Made by a program: the position numbers and the translations under genes. DNA of 50,950 bases from Thermobacillus sp. ZCTH02-B1. Its GTDB lineage: Bacteria > Bacillota > Bacilli > Paenibacillales > Paenibacillaceae. The first letter of the stretch is position 1. Each line of letters opens with the position of its first letter. Of this stretch, positions 8,582 to 19,093 are shown one piece after another. Under the pieces are notes generated by a model, which saw only the letters and a program-made list of their open reading frames with translations, searched no databases and had not been told where the DNA came from. The stretch lies in assembly GCF_002159085.1 (NCBI RefSeq), contig NZ_LZRU01000034.1, positions 1 through 50,950 of the forward strand, in the 5' to 3' direction.

Positions 8582-9349
8582 TTACAGCAGCCCGTGCTTC
8601 CGGAAGAACTCCAGGCTGATCGCCGCGCTCTCGAACGGCGACTTGTCGAACCGCTCCTGCTCGACGATGATGATCTCCACGCCCGCGTCGAGCGCCGCCG
8701 GCAGCACGGTATCGTACCCGACCGCGCCGCGGCCGATCTCCGCGTCCTCCCGGCCCTGCACGAAGTCCTTGAAGTGCACGATCGGCACGCGCCCCTTGTA
8801 GCGCCGCAGGTACTCGACCGGGCGCTGCCCGCCGACATGCACCCAGCCGAGGTCGAACTGGGCGACGAGCCGCTCCGCCGGAATCCGCTCGAGCAGCCGG
8901 TCGATGATCGGCTTCCCGCCGACCGTCCGGAACTCGAAGTCGTGGTTGTGATAGCCGTACTTCAGGCCGGCCTCCGTCACGAGCTGCGACGCCCGGTCGA
9001 TCATCCCGATGAGCGACTCCACCCCCGCTTCATCCGTGACCTCCCAGAACGGCGCCGCCGGCGTGATCACATACTCGAGGCCGAGCTCCTGCGCGAATGC
9101 AATCTGCGCCTTCAGATCCGACTCGAATTTGTCCGGCTCCGCGAAGTTGAGCGGAATGTGCGCGGACGGCGCCTTCAGGCCGCAGTCGTCCAGCACCCTG
9201 CGGATCTCCTTCGCCGAATGTCCGAAATAACCCGCGAACTCGACCGCCTGATAACCGATCTCCGCCGTTTTGCGGATCGTGCCGAGCAGATCGTCCTTCG
9301 TCACGTCGCGGAATGTATACAATTGAATGCCGACAACCGGTTTCGTCAT
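8582..9349 (-). CDS. Sugar phosphate isomerase/epimerase, TIM-barrel family
   Basis: A 255-residue protein of the xylose isomerase-like TIM-barrel superfamily (AP endonuclease 2 fold), which includes sugar-keto acid isomerases, epimerases and inosose-related enzymes. Typical metal-site neighbourhoods are visible: VEFAGYFG near residue 37, SAHIPL near 62, GYHNHDFEF near 130, AQFDLGWVHVGG near 165, VHFKDF near 192 and IIVEQE near 225. These supply the Glu, His and Asp ligands usual in the family. The exact substrate cannot be read from the sequence. A -10 box followed by a possible cre site lies upstream, which would suit a carbohydrate gene under CcpA, but that link is inferred. Confidence 0.85.
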   Translation of the reverse strand: MTKPVVGIQLYTFRDVTKDDLLGTIRKTAEIGYQAVEFAGYFGHSAKEIRRVLDDCGLKAPSAHIPLNFAEPDKFESDLKAQIAFAQELGLEYVITPAAPFWEVTDEAGVESLIGMIDRASQLVTEAGLKYGYHNHDFEFRTVGGKPIIDRLLERIPAERLVAQFDLGWVHVGGQRPVEYLRRYKGRVPIVHFKDFVQGREDAEIGRGAVGYDTVLPAALDAGVEIIIVEQERFDKSPFESAAISLEFFRKHGLL

Positions 9350-9438
9350 GTCTGCCGCCTCCGTCTGAAAATGTCGCCCGAAGCCGCATCCCCGCGCATC
9401 CGTCCGCGAAGCCGCCTCCCGTATGGCTTCCGCACCGC

Positions 9439-9464
9439 TTCAAGCGCTTTCGCCCCCTATTATA
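9439..9464 (-). promoter_or_regulatory. Candidate -10 box and cre-like site before isomerase gene
   Basis: A minus-strand TATAAT (9464-9459) is followed six bases later by CGAAAGCGCTTGAA (9452-9439). This matches 11 of 14 positions of the palindromic cre core TGAAAGCGCTTTCA bound by CcpA. A site just downstream of the -10 could block initiation. No good -35 was found. Confidence 0.4.
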
Positions 9465-9617
9465 CCCACGGCTCTCGAGGCGCGTATGCCCCGGATTTGG
9501 GGAAAAGCTTGTGCAATTTTGGCGCGTTCGGCGGGTGGGAGGCGCAACCGGCGCTTGACGGCGGGGGATTTTTCCTTCATCATCGGGCCAAAAGGACCTG
9601 CGAAGGAGGACGACCCC

Positions 9618-10136
9618 ATGCTTGCACGACCGACCGCCGGAGACTTCCCGCCCGCGATCGAGAAATACCTCAGGCTTGTGCCGGAAGGCGATCTGCTCGA
9701 CCTTTACCGCCGGCAGCGGAACGAGACCATGGCGCTTCTCCGGGGCCTCACGGACGAACAGGCCGACTGTCGCTACGCCGAGGGCAAATGGTCGATCCGC
9801 CAGGTCGCCGGCCATCTCATCGACAACGAGCGCATCTGGATGTACCGGCTGCTGCGCATCGCGCGGAACGATCCGCAGGCGCTGCCGGGCTACGACGAGA
9901 AGATTTTTGCCGCGCACGCGCCGCACGCGTCGATGCCGATGGAGGCGATCCTGGCCGAGTACGATGCCGTGCGCGAGGCGTCGCTCGCGCTGCTCCGCCA
10001 TCTGCCGGACGAGGCGTGGCGGCGCTCCGGCGAATTCGCCGGCGGCCGTCTGACGGCGCTCGCCGCCGCCTGCTTCGTGATCGGCCACGAGATCCATCAC
10101 CTGAACATCCTCCGGGAGCGGTACCTCAACCGCTAA
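9618..10136 (+). CDS. DinB-family protein
   Basis: A 172-residue four-helix protein of the DinB/YfiT-like superfamily. The metal-binding histidines usual for this fold are seen in VAGHLIDNERIW (about residue 60) and GHEIHHLNIL (about 155-164). Other conserved features are the GLTDEQADCRYAEGKWSIRQ segment and the terminal LRERYL. Members include thiol-dependent metalloenzymes and many proteins of unknown role; no specific reaction can be assigned. The ATG at 9618 is set by GGAGG eight bases upstream; the frame is open further 5' without coding character. It is one of the few plus-strand genes here and stands alone between the isomerase and a shared terminator. Confidence 0.85.
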   Translation: MLARPTAGDFPPAIEKYLRLVPEGDLLDLYRRQRNETMALLRGLTDEQADCRYAEGKWSIRQVAGHLIDNERIWMYRLLRIARNDPQALPGYDEKIFAAHAPHASMPMEAILAEYDAVREASLALLRHLPDEAWRRSGEFAGGRLTALAAACFVIGHEIHHLNILRERYLNR

Positions 10137-10162
10137 GGATGCCGCATCGGCCAAGGAACAAA

Positions 10163-10196
10163 GCCCGCCGTCAGCGTTCTCCCCTGCGCGGCGGGC
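10163..10196. terminator. Bidirectional terminator between converging genes
   Basis: GCCCGCCG (10163-10170) pairs with CGGCGGGC (10189-10196) between the DinB-like gene and the end of the SLH-esterase gene. The T-rich side (CTTTGTTCCTT) faces minus-strand transcription. Confidence 0.7.
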
Positions 10197-10214
10197 CTGT
10201 TCATCATCGCCTGT

Positions 10215-13200
10215 TCACCATCCCCCGAGAAGGACGGAGATGAAGTTCACGATCAGCTGCGCGCCCTCTGCCCGTGTCAGAAGGCCCCGCGGATCGAACC
10301 GATCCGAACCTTTGCCTGCCATCAGCCCGATCTCCCGGGCCTTCGCGACCGCCTCCCGCGCCCACGGGCTGATCCGATCCGCATCCGCATAGACATGGCC
10401 GGAAGCAGCCGGGATCTCGCCGAACCGTCGCTCATACGCCCTTACGAAGATCACGGCCGCTTCTTCTCGGGTGACCGGTTCGTCCGGACCGAAGCGATCC
10501 GTGCCTTTGCCGTTCACGATGCCCGCTTCGAAGGCGGCCGCGACGGCTTCCGCATACCAGCTGCCCGGTTTCACGTCCCGGAAAGGCGCGCCGCCCGACG
10601 CTTCGAGACCGAGCGCCCTGGCGACCATCGCGGCGAACTGCGCCCTCGTCATCTCCTTCAAGGGAGCGAAGGATCCGTCCGGCATCCCGTTCATCAGATG
10701 TTTGGCGCTTGCGGCGCGGATCGCCCTGTAGGCCCAATGCCATTCGGAGATGTCGCTGTACGAGCGCCCGTACTCCAGCACGACGTAACGCCCGGGCCGC
10801 GTCACCTTCGCGGAGAGCACGCCGTCCCGCAGCTCCCCTCCGACGTATGCGAGCCGGCCGTCCTCCGTGACGCGGTAGATCCCGAGGAGATCCGCGTCGG
10901 CGTCATCCGGCACCGGCGTGGACAGCACGACGGGAACCGGGAATGAGGCCAACGCTTCCGACGATTCGCCGGCATGCCGCTCAAGGGCGAGATCGAAGGC
11001 CGTGCCGACCGGACGAACCTCGACCTGATCGCCCCATCCGAAATCCCGTTCGCGGAACCACGCCTCCGTCTCTTCCTCCGCGGCTTCGGCCATCCGGAGC
11101 TCGAGATGAACGTCGCCCGGTTCATCCCGCGTGCCGGCCATCGCCTTCAGGCCCTCGCCGTCCAGCTCGAGACTCCACCGTCCGTACCGCAGCAGGAGCG
11201 CGTCGCCGTCCAGCGCGTCCGCAAGCTCCGCCGGGATTTGCACCGTTGATTGACCGGGCTCCAGTTCCACGACGCGCTTGCCGTCCCGGGCTTCGGGCAA
11301 TCGATCCGCATCAAGGACCGTCGGCTGCCGGTCGCTGTCGCCTTCAGGCTGCGATCCGCCGCCGCTTCCGGGCTGCGAACCGCCGCCGTCTCCGGGCTTC
11401 GGGCCGCCCCCGTCCGACGGGGCATCGTCCGACGGCACATCGACCGTGAGATATTTCGGTCCGGGAATGAGATGGCCCTCGGGATCCATGAGCCGGAACA
11501 GGATGATATGGACCTTGTCCGTGTCCACGACCGGATGTTCGAGCGTCAGCTTGAGCCGCCGGCCCTCCTCGTCCCACGACGTCGTCCAGGCGGGCTGATC
11601 CATGCCGATTCCGAATTCCCGCACGTCCAATGCGTCGCTGAAGGTGATGACGATCGCGGGGGATTTCGCATCCGGGACAAACTCCGCCTTCTCGATCTCG
11701 ACCTTGAAATCGCTCGGTTTCGGCGGCGGCGCGTCCGGACGGACGATCTCCTCGCCTCTCAGGAGCGCCTGCTTTTCCGCCAGGTTGTCGGGAATTTCGG
11801 GCCATACTTCGGCCGGTCCGTTGTTGTACCGCTCCACATTCCAGCTGATCGGCTTCGTGAACAAGTGCGCCCCTTCTTTTCCGTCGTTGTCCGCGGAGGC
11901 GTAGATGTTCCCGAACGACAATTCGAACGTGAAGCCCTGGATCGGCACGAACTTCAGGTTGCGGATATGGAACGTCTTCGTCTCATCCCATCCCTCATTG
12001 GCGATGCGCGCGAACAGTTTGTCGTGGAATTGGATCCCGTATTCCAGCAGCGTGGTTTCTTCCGGTTTGAAACGTTCGGGCGTGAAGCTCAGGGTAACCG
12101 GCTTTCCGTCCACGAGGATGATCGGCGGATCCTTCCGGTCATTTGCCGGCCGGCTCGAGAAGCCGATCAGCCGGTTCTCTTCCCCCTCATCGCCCTTGGA
12201 AGTCGCATGTCTCAGGGCGTCGGCCAGGCTGACGGCGGAGAAAAACACGCTTTTGCCCGCTTTTTCATCCCCCACGGTTCTGAGCTCGTACCGCCCGTAC
12301 GGCGTCTCTTCCTCCGACAGCCGGAAGACGAATGTGCCCTCCCCTTCCGGGACGCCCGTGTTCCGCCGCTTGTCCGGCAGGATCAGCACAACCGACGGGG
12401 CGTCCGAATGCACCTCGATCACGGCGGGATGGCCGGCCAGAATCGTTTCCTGCTTCGTCCAGAGCGTATATTTGTCCGGTCGCGACCAGGGCAGATACGA
12501 GCTGTTGATATCGAACGGATGCGACGTCATGTCGCTGACGTTCGCATAATCCCGGTCCGGATAGGAGATGTTCCCCAATGTGTCATCGCCGGTCGGGAAC
12601 AGATCCCTCACATGGAGCGTCCGGTCTTCGGGGCCCTGCTTGAACTCCCGGTCCATGATCGCGACCATGAACGGAACGTCCCGGTTGTAGAACAGGTGAT
12701 CGCTTTGCCGCGCCCGAATCGCGATGTTGTGCCGTTCCTCATCGTTGGCCCCGATGAACTCGTATACTTCGGCTGCGGCCTGGATCGCCGCGACCGCTCC
12801 TTCATTCCCCAGCCAGTGCGCGTCCATGCCGGTCGTCGCGAGGAACGGACGGGGCGCGATCAGCGCGATGATGTCGCTCGAATCGAACGGAAGGCGATTG
12901 TCCTTGTTGACGAAATGCCCGGCGGTCTCCGGGAACCAGCTGCTGCCGCCGCCGTATGACACCGTCGGAATCTCGGTCTTGCCGTAGACGCGGTCGGCTT
13001 TGGGATAGGCATGGAAGTTGAAGATTTTGCCCTCCACCTTGTAGCGGTAGCTCTGGACGCCGGATCCACCCGGTTCGCTCGCCACGACGATGTCGATCCG
13101 GTCGTCGAAGGCTCCCGCGAAGATCGCGGATTTGCCGAAACGCGAATGCCCGATGACCACGGTCCTGGTCGGATCGATGCCCAGCTCCGCTCCCCAGGTC

Positions 13201-14243
13201 GAGGCCGGATCATATTCCGTCGGTCTTTCCAGGGCCGTGATGATCTGGCTGACCGCCCAGCCCCATGCCATCAAGGCTCCGGAGGCGTACTCGTACACGT
13301 CCTTGTCGTAAGGATACAGCCTCGTGTACAGACCGTCCCGGTTCGGCGTCGGCGATTGGCTGTCGGCATAGATGTCCGTCGGGTTGAAACGGACGTAACC
13401 GTACCCCTGCTGATTCAGCACCTGAACCTGCGCCGCGGAGAGGGTGCTCCCGATATCGATCACGATGGGCACGGAAGCGCTTGCATTTCCCCACGCCTGC
13501 AGCCTCTGATGGCCGTCGGGCAGCGTCGGGTAAATCCTGAACTTCTCCCTGGCATTCGTCTCCTTGCGCTCGATGTTCACATAATAATGGATAGCCGGCC
13601 GATCCAGCGCCGGAGGCGCCGTGATGGGGCCCGTATAATCCACCAACCGCGCATAATGGGTCGAACCGAAAAACGTATACGGAAGGGCGTATCCCGCATT
13701 CCACAGCTCGATCGCCAAATCTTCCGCCTCTTCGGCGCTGCCCGCGGGACCCGCGCGCTTGATCACCTCTCCGGGCCCGCTCTCCGTGATTTCCCGGACC
13801 TCGACCGTTTCCTCCATCAGCCTGTCAGCAAGTTTCCGGAATTCCTCGCCGAGATTGTAGCGGGTGGCCGTGAAGAACGGCGGCCAGTCGAAGCCCAGCA
13901 CGATTTCGTTCGGCTCGCGGGTATGGTAGGTTGCGCCGGTGACGCTCTCCGCGGGCGTTTCCCAGCGATAACCCAGCCAATAACGCTGCACGAGATCGCG
14001 GATTTCTTCCCTGCGCGTTTCCCATTCCTGCGGAGTGGTCACGAACCCGTCTCCGTCCGGGTCATTGCGCGCATCAAAAAACTGAAACGGATTCGGAATA
14101 GTGTCGATTTCGGGCAATGCATCCACACCTTTGTAACCTTGCCATATTTCACTTCCCGATGCTAGTATAGTAGCCGGATTCAGCGAATAGAAGACCAGAA
14201 GGATCCCGAGCCATATCATCGATTTTTTTGAAAGCGGATGCAA
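10215..14243 (-). CDS. SLH-anchored CE15-like (glucuronoyl esterase) surface protein
   Basis: A 1342-residue exported protein. It starts with a signal peptide (basic n-region, hydrophobic core, ASG near residue 29). The alpha/beta-hydrolase part resembles family CE15 glucuronoyl esterases, which cut ester bonds between glucuronoxylan and lignin: GHSRFGKSAIFAGAFDDRID carries the nucleophile Ser-367, SEPGG follows, PFDSSDIIALIAPRPFLATTG comes next, and SDHLFY near 515 offers the catalytic His. Beta-rich modules fill about 590-940, then a Pro/Gly/Ser linker (940-972), another beta-rich module, and three SLH domains (about 1165-1340, with TRAQ, TREE and TRAE motifs) that bind the cell wall. I chose TTG 14243 because AAAGGAGG lies ten bases before it; the ATG at 14291 falls inside the likely -10 box. 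The exact substrate is inference. Confidence 0.85.
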   Translation of the reverse strand: MHPLSKKSMIWLGILLVFYSLNPATILASGSEIWQGYKGVDALPEIDTIPNPFQFFDARNDPDGDGFVTTPQEWETRREEIRDLVQRYWLGYRWETPAESVTGATYHTREPNEIVLGFDWPPFFTATRYNLGEEFRKLADRLMEETVEVREITESGPGEVIKRAGPAGSAEEAEDLAIELWNAGYALPYTFFGSTHYARLVDYTGPITAPPALDRPAIHYYVNIERKETNAREKFRIYPTLPDGHQRLQAWGNASASVPIVIDIGSTLSAAQVQVLNQQGYGYVRFNPTDIYADSQSPTPNRDGLYTRLYPYDKDVYEYASGALMAWGWAVSQIITALERPTEYDPASTWGAELGIDPTRTVVIGHSRFGKSAIFAGAFDDRIDIVVASEPGGSGVQSYRYKVEGKIFNFHAYPKADRVYGKTEIPTVSYGGGSSWFPETAGHFVNKDNRLPFDSSDIIALIAPRPFLATTGMDAHWLGNEGAVAAIQAAAEVYEFIGANDEERHNIAIRARQSDHLFYNRDVPFMVAIMDREFKQGPEDRTLHVRDLFPTGDDTLGNISYPDRDYANVSDMTSHPFDINSSYLPWSRPDKYTLWTKQETILAGHPAVIEVHSDAPSVVLILPDKRRNTGVPEGEGTFVFRLSEEETPYGRYELRTVGDEKAGKSVFFSAVSLADALRHATSKGDEGEENRLIGFSSRPANDRKDPPIILVDGKPVTLSFTPERFKPEETTLLEYGIQFHDKLFARIANEGWDETKTFHIRNLKFVPIQGFTFELSFGNIYASADNDGKEGAHLFTKPISWNVERYNNGPAEVWPEIPDNLAEKQALLRGEEIVRPDAPPPKPSDFKVEIEKAEFVPDAKSPAIVITFSDALDVREFGIGMDQPAWTTSWDEEGRRLKLTLEHPVVDTDKVHIILFRLMDPEGHLIPGPKYLTVDVPSDDAPSDGGGPKPGDGGGSQPGSGGGSQPEGDSDRQPTVLDADRLPEARDGKRVVELEPGQSTVQIPAELADALDGDALLLRYGRWSLELDGEGLKAMAGTRDEPGDVHLELRMAEAAEEETEAWFRERDFGWGDQVEVRPVGTAFDLALERHAGESSEALASFPVPVVLSTPVPDDADADLLGIYRVTEDGRLAYVGGELRDGVLSAKVTRPGRYVVLEYGRSYSDISEWHWAYRAIRAASAKHLMNGMPDGSFAPLKEMTRAQFAAMVARALGLEASGGAPFRDVKPGSWYAEAVAAAFEAGIVNGKGTDRFGPDEPVTREEAAVIFVRAYERRFGEIPAASGHVYADADRISPWAREAVAKAREIGLMAGKGSDRFDPRGLLTRAEGAQLIVNFISVLLGGW

Positions 14244-14289
14244 ATTTGCCTCAACCTCCTTTGTTGGGTTGTCCGGCTTGCAAGGATTC

Positions 14290-14318
14290 ATTATGGAACC
14301 TTCCGATGCGGGAAACAA
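14290..14318 (-). promoter_or_regulatory. Candidate promoter of the SLH-esterase gene
   Basis: Minus-strand TTGTTT (14318-14313), a 17-base spacer and CATAAT (14295-14290) lie about 45 bases before the TTG start and its strong Shine-Dalgarno. A weak -35 would fit dependence on an activator such as the divergent AraC-type protein. Confidence 0.5.
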
Positions 14319-14387
14319 TGGAAATTTTCAGAATGGTTTGTATATTTCGCGCATCTTTTTGCGGCTGGCGGGGAGGATTCGGGATGG

Positions 14388-15201
14388 ATGAGCGGCGCTG
14401 AGGGCACGAACGTCGAGGCGATGTACCCGGACATCCAGTTATTTCGTATACCGGAAATGCACGAAAGACTGGCAGATCGCGGAATCGCGCATCGAATTCA
14501 TTGATCTGACCTACGTGCTGGACGGGGAAGCCACCTACTATGTGGAAGGCCATGCCTATCCGGTGCGGGAGGGCGATTTCATTTGCATTCCGAAGGGCAG
14601 CCTGCGGAAAGCCCGCATCGAGAGCGCCCGTCCGATGACAGCCTACGCGGTCAACCTGACGATTCATGAATTCGAAAGCAAACGGGAGGTGGTGTTGCCG
14701 TTCCCCGTTCACTGCCATATCGGCTATCACGGCGAACTGGAATACCTGTTCCGCAAGCTCAATGACGAATGGACGAGCAAACCGCACGGCTTTCAGATCA
14801 AGGCGCGCGGGCTGATGCTGTTGATCCTGTCCGATCTGTTCCGGATTCTCGTATACGACAATCACACGATGAACTGGCATCCGGCCGTGAAGAAGACGAT
14901 CCAATACATCCAGCTGCACTATCACGAACCGGTGAAGGTCGCCGAGATCGCTCGGAACGTCGGACTGAACGCCTCCTATCTGAGCGGGCTTTTCAAGAAA
15001 TGCGTCGGGCAGCCCCTGTACAGCTATTTGAATTGCTACCGGGTGAACCAGGCCGAGAATCTGCTGCTCAGCGGGGAGTTCTCCGTGACGGAGGTCGCGG
15101 AGTCGTGCGGGTTCAAAGACGTCTACCATTTCAGCAAACTGTTCAAGAAACTCAAGGGGTATCCGCCGTCCCGCGCCAAACGGATGCCGACCGAAACGTG
15201 A
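14388..15201 (+). CDS. AraC-family transcriptional regulator with N-terminal frameshift
   Basis: The main frame runs to 15201 and encodes a cupin-type sensor half (LDGEATYYVEGHAYPVREGD, then IPKGSLRKAR) and two C-terminal helix-turn-helix motifs (VAEIARNVGLNASYLSGLFKK and VTEVAESCGFKDVYHFSKLF). The expected N-terminus is split. ATG 14388, after GGGGAGG, reads through MYPDIQLF up to 14444, while the continuation YRKCTKDWQIAESRIEFIDL is in the next frame, which has no start codon before a GTG at 14515. One extra base near 14442-14448 explains this. Either the gene is damaged, the base is an error, or the ribosome shifts at TTATTTCG. A truncated product from GTG 14515 (228 residues) would lack part of the cupin. 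It faces the esterase gene and is its likely regulator. Confidence 0.8.
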
Positions 15202-15204
15202 TCG

Positions 15205-15247
15205 AAAAAACAAAGCCCGCGCGCAGAGAGCGCCTCTGCGGCGGGCT
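15205..15247. terminator. Terminator of eno operon, shared with AraC-type gene
   Basis: AGCCCGC (15214-15220) pairs with GCGGGCT (15241-15247), extended by an inner CAGAG/CTCTG pairing. On the minus strand it is followed by TTTGTTTTTT, a strong end for the glycolytic operon. Confidence 0.85.
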
Positions 15248-15282
15248 AGATGAATGCCGTGCGATGCGGCTTGGCTTTCGGA

Positions 15283-16608
<1,326 letters not shown>

Positions 16609-16785
16609 TCAAACCCCGTTTCCGCCGCTTTCCGCATCCCTGCGGCGCTTCCGGCCCACGGCCGGCGAACCTCTCTCCCTATTCGACATGCGGGCATTCC
16701 TTCCTGCCGGGCCGCGGCCGGCGTTCGTCCGTCGCGCGCTGCTGCTGCAAATCCGCGGCCGGCATCGGCCTCTCCGCGCGCCGCC

Positions 16786-18324
16786 TTATTTCTTGATCAG
16801 CGACTGACCCGTCATCTCGGGCGGCTGCGGCAGTCCCATGAGCTCGAGCATCGTCGGCGCGATGTCGGCCAGGATACCGCCCTCGCGCAGCTCGATCCCG
16901 TGCTTCGTCACGATGAACGGCACCGGGTTCGTCGTGTGCGCCGTGTGCGGACGGCCGTGCTCGTCGATGATGATGTCCGCGTTGCCGTGGTCGGCCGTGA
17001 TGATGCAGATGCCGCCCTTCGCGAGCACCGCCTCGACGACGCGGCCGAGGCATTCGTCCGTCGCCTCGACGGCCCGGATCGTCGGCTCGAGCATGCCCGA
17101 GTGCCCGACCATGTCCGGATTCGCGAAGTTCAGGATGATCGCGTCGTGCACATCCGACTCGATCTCGGCGACCGCCGCTTCCGCCACCTCGTACGCGCTC
17201 ATCTCCGGCTTCAGATCGTACGTGGGAACCTTCGGCGACGGGATGAGCACCCTTTTCTCGCCCGGCAGCTCGATGTCCCGTCCCCCGCTGAAAAAGAACG
17301 TCACATGCGGGTACTTCTCCGTCTCGGCGATCCGGAGCTGCTTCTTCCCGTGCTGCACGAGCACCTCGCCGAGCGTGTTGTCGAGGCTCTTCGGCTCGTA
17401 GGCGACATAGCCGCCGACCGTCTCGCTGAACAGCGTCATGCAGACGAAGTGCAGGTTCTTCGGGAACTTCTCGCCCCGGTCGAACGCGCGGAAGTCTTCG
17501 TTCGTGAACACCTGCGAGAGCTGGATCGCCCGGTCCGGACGGAAGTTGAAGAAGATGACCGCGTCCTCCGGTTCCACCAGGCCGACCGGCCGGCCGTCTT
17601 CATCCACGATGACCGTCGGCACGACGAACTCGTCATACACCGACTGCTCGTACGAATCGACGATCGCCTGGATCGGGTCGCGGTACTTCGGACCTTCGCC
17701 GTACACCATCGCGCGGTACGACTTCTCGACGCGGTCCCACCGCTTGTCGCGGTCCATCGCGTAGTAGCGGCCCTGCACCGTCGCGATCTTCCCGACGCCG
17801 AGCTCGGCGATCTTCGCCTGCAGGGCTTCGATGTACCGCCTCGCGCTGTCCGGCGCCACGTCGCGGCCGTCCAGGAACGCGTGCACGTACACTTCGTTGA
17901 GACCTTCCCGCTTCGCCAGCTCGAGCAGCGCGAACAGGTGGTCGATGTGGCTGTGCACGCCGCCGTCGGACACGAGGCCGTACAGGTGCAGCTTCCGGCC
18001 CTTCTCCTTCGCGTGCCGGACGGCGCCGAGCAGCGTCGGGTTCGTGAAGAACCCGCCCTCCCGGATGTCCTTCGAGATGCGCGTCAGATCCTGGTAGACG
18101 ATGCGTCCGGCGCCGATGTTCAGATGGCCGACCTCGGAGTTGCCCATCTGTCCGTCGGGCAGGCCGACCGCCTCGCCGAAGGCGGTCAGCGTCGTGTGCG
18201 GATACGTCGCCCAGTAGCGGTCGAAGTTCGGCTTCTTCGCGAGCGCGACCGCGTTGCCTTCCCTCTCCTCGCGGAGAGCGAAGCCGTCCAGGATGATCAG
18301 GGCGACGGGTCTCGGAGCCGCCAT
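16786..18324 (-). CDS. gpmI: 2,3-bisphosphoglycerate-independent phosphoglycerate mutase
   Basis: A 512-residue manganese-dependent enzyme interconverting 3- and 2-phosphoglycerate. It belongs to the alkaline phosphatase superfamily: the metal site begins with [11 protein letters not shown] at the N-terminus, the phosphotransfer serine lies in [16 protein letters not shown] near residue 60, and the second metal cluster is in [12 protein letters not shown] (about 405) and [11 protein letters not shown] (about 440). This is the form that depends on divalent metal and that Bacillus uses during spore dormancy and germination. The start is one base after the tpiA stop, and a GAGG inside tpiA serves as ribosome-binding site. 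Confidence 0.96.
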   Translation of the reverse strand: MAAPRPVALIILDGFALREEREGNAVALAKKPNFDRYWATYPHTTLTAFGEAVGLPDGQMGNSEVGHLNIGAGRIVYQDLTRISKDIREGGFFTNPTLLGAVRHAKEKGRKLHLYGLVSDGGVHSHIDHLFALLELAKREGLNEVYVHAFLDGRDVAPDSARRYIEALQAKIAELGVGKIATVQGRYYAMDRDKRWDRVEKSYRAMVYGEGPKYRDPIQAIVDSYEQSVYDEFVVPTVIVDEDGRPVGLVEPEDAVIFFNFRPDRAIQLSQVFTNEDFRAFDRGEKFPKNLHFVCMTLFSETVGGYVAYEPKSLDNTLGEVLVQHGKKQLRIAETEKYPHVTFFFSGGRDIELPGEKRVLIPSPKVPTYDLKPEMSAYEVAEAAVAEIESDVHDAIILNFANPDMVGHSGMLEPTIRAVEATDECLGRVVEAVLAKGGICIITADHGNADIIIDEHGRPHTAHTTNPVPFIVTKHGIELREGGILADIAPTMLELMGLPQPPEMTGQSLIKK

Positions 18325-18325
18325 C

Positions 18326-19078
18326 TCAGACCGCCTCCTCGATCAGACGGATGTAGGAGGCCGGATCGAGGCTCGCGCCGCCGACGAGCGCGCCGTCGAT
18401 GTTCGGCCGGCTCAGGAAATCCCGGATGTTCTCGGGCTTCACGCTGCCGCCGTACTGGATGCGGATGCGGTCCGCCGCTTCATTGCCGAACTGCTCGCGC
18501 ACGATGCCGCGGATGAACGCGATGACGTCCTCCGCGTCGTCCGCCGTCGACGACTTGCCGGTGCCGATCGCCCAGATCGGCTCGTACGCGATGACAGTCT
18601 GCGCGACTTGCTCCGCCGTGAGGCCCTTCAGCGCGGCCTCCGTCTGCGTCCGGCAGACGTCCTTCGTCTTGCCCGACTCGCGCTCCTCCAGCTTCTCGCC
18701 GACGCAGATGATCGGCGTGAGATCGTTCCGGAACGCGGCGTGCACCTTCTTGTTCACCGTCTCGTCCGTTTCCGCGAAATACGCCCGGCGTTCCGAGTGG
18801 CCGATGATCACGTACTTCACGCCGAGCTCCTTCAGCATCGGCCCGCTGATCTCGCCCGTGAACGCGCCGCTGTCCTCAAAGTGCATGTTCTGCGCGCCGA
18901 TCGCGATCGTCGTGCCGGCCGCCGCCTTCACGAGGGCGGGCAGGTTCGTGAACGGCGCGCAGATGACGCTCTCGACGCCGGGCCGTTCCGCTCTTCCCTT
19001 CACTGCCGCGAAGAACGCTTCGGCCTCGGAGACGGTTTTGTACATTTTCCAGTTGCCGGCGATGATGGGTGTCCGCAT
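18326..19078 (-). CDS. tpiA: Triosephosphate isomerase
   Basis: A 250-residue TIM barrel that interconverts dihydroxyacetone phosphate and glyceraldehyde 3-phosphate. The substrate lysine is in AGNWKMYK, the catalytic histidine in [13 protein letters not shown] and the catalytic glutamate in [15 protein letters not shown]; the phosphate-binding loop is YGGSVKPEN and LVGGASLDP. Length and motif spacing are standard. It lies 15 bases after pgk and one base before gpmI in the glycolytic operon. Confidence 0.97.
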   Translation of the reverse strand: MRTPIIAGNWKMYKTVSEAEAFFAAVKGRAERPGVESVICAPFTNLPALVKAAAGTTIAIGAQNMHFEDSGAFTGEISGPMLKELGVKYVIIGHSERRAYFAETDETVNKKVHAAFRNDLTPIICVGEKLEERESGKTKDVCRTQTEAALKGLTAEQVAQTVIAYEPIWAIGTGKSSTADDAEDVIAFIRGIVREQFGNEAADRIRIQYGGSVKPENIRDFLSRPNIDGALVGGASLDPASYIRLIEEAV

Positions 19079-19093
19079 GCTCCAGCCTCCTGC

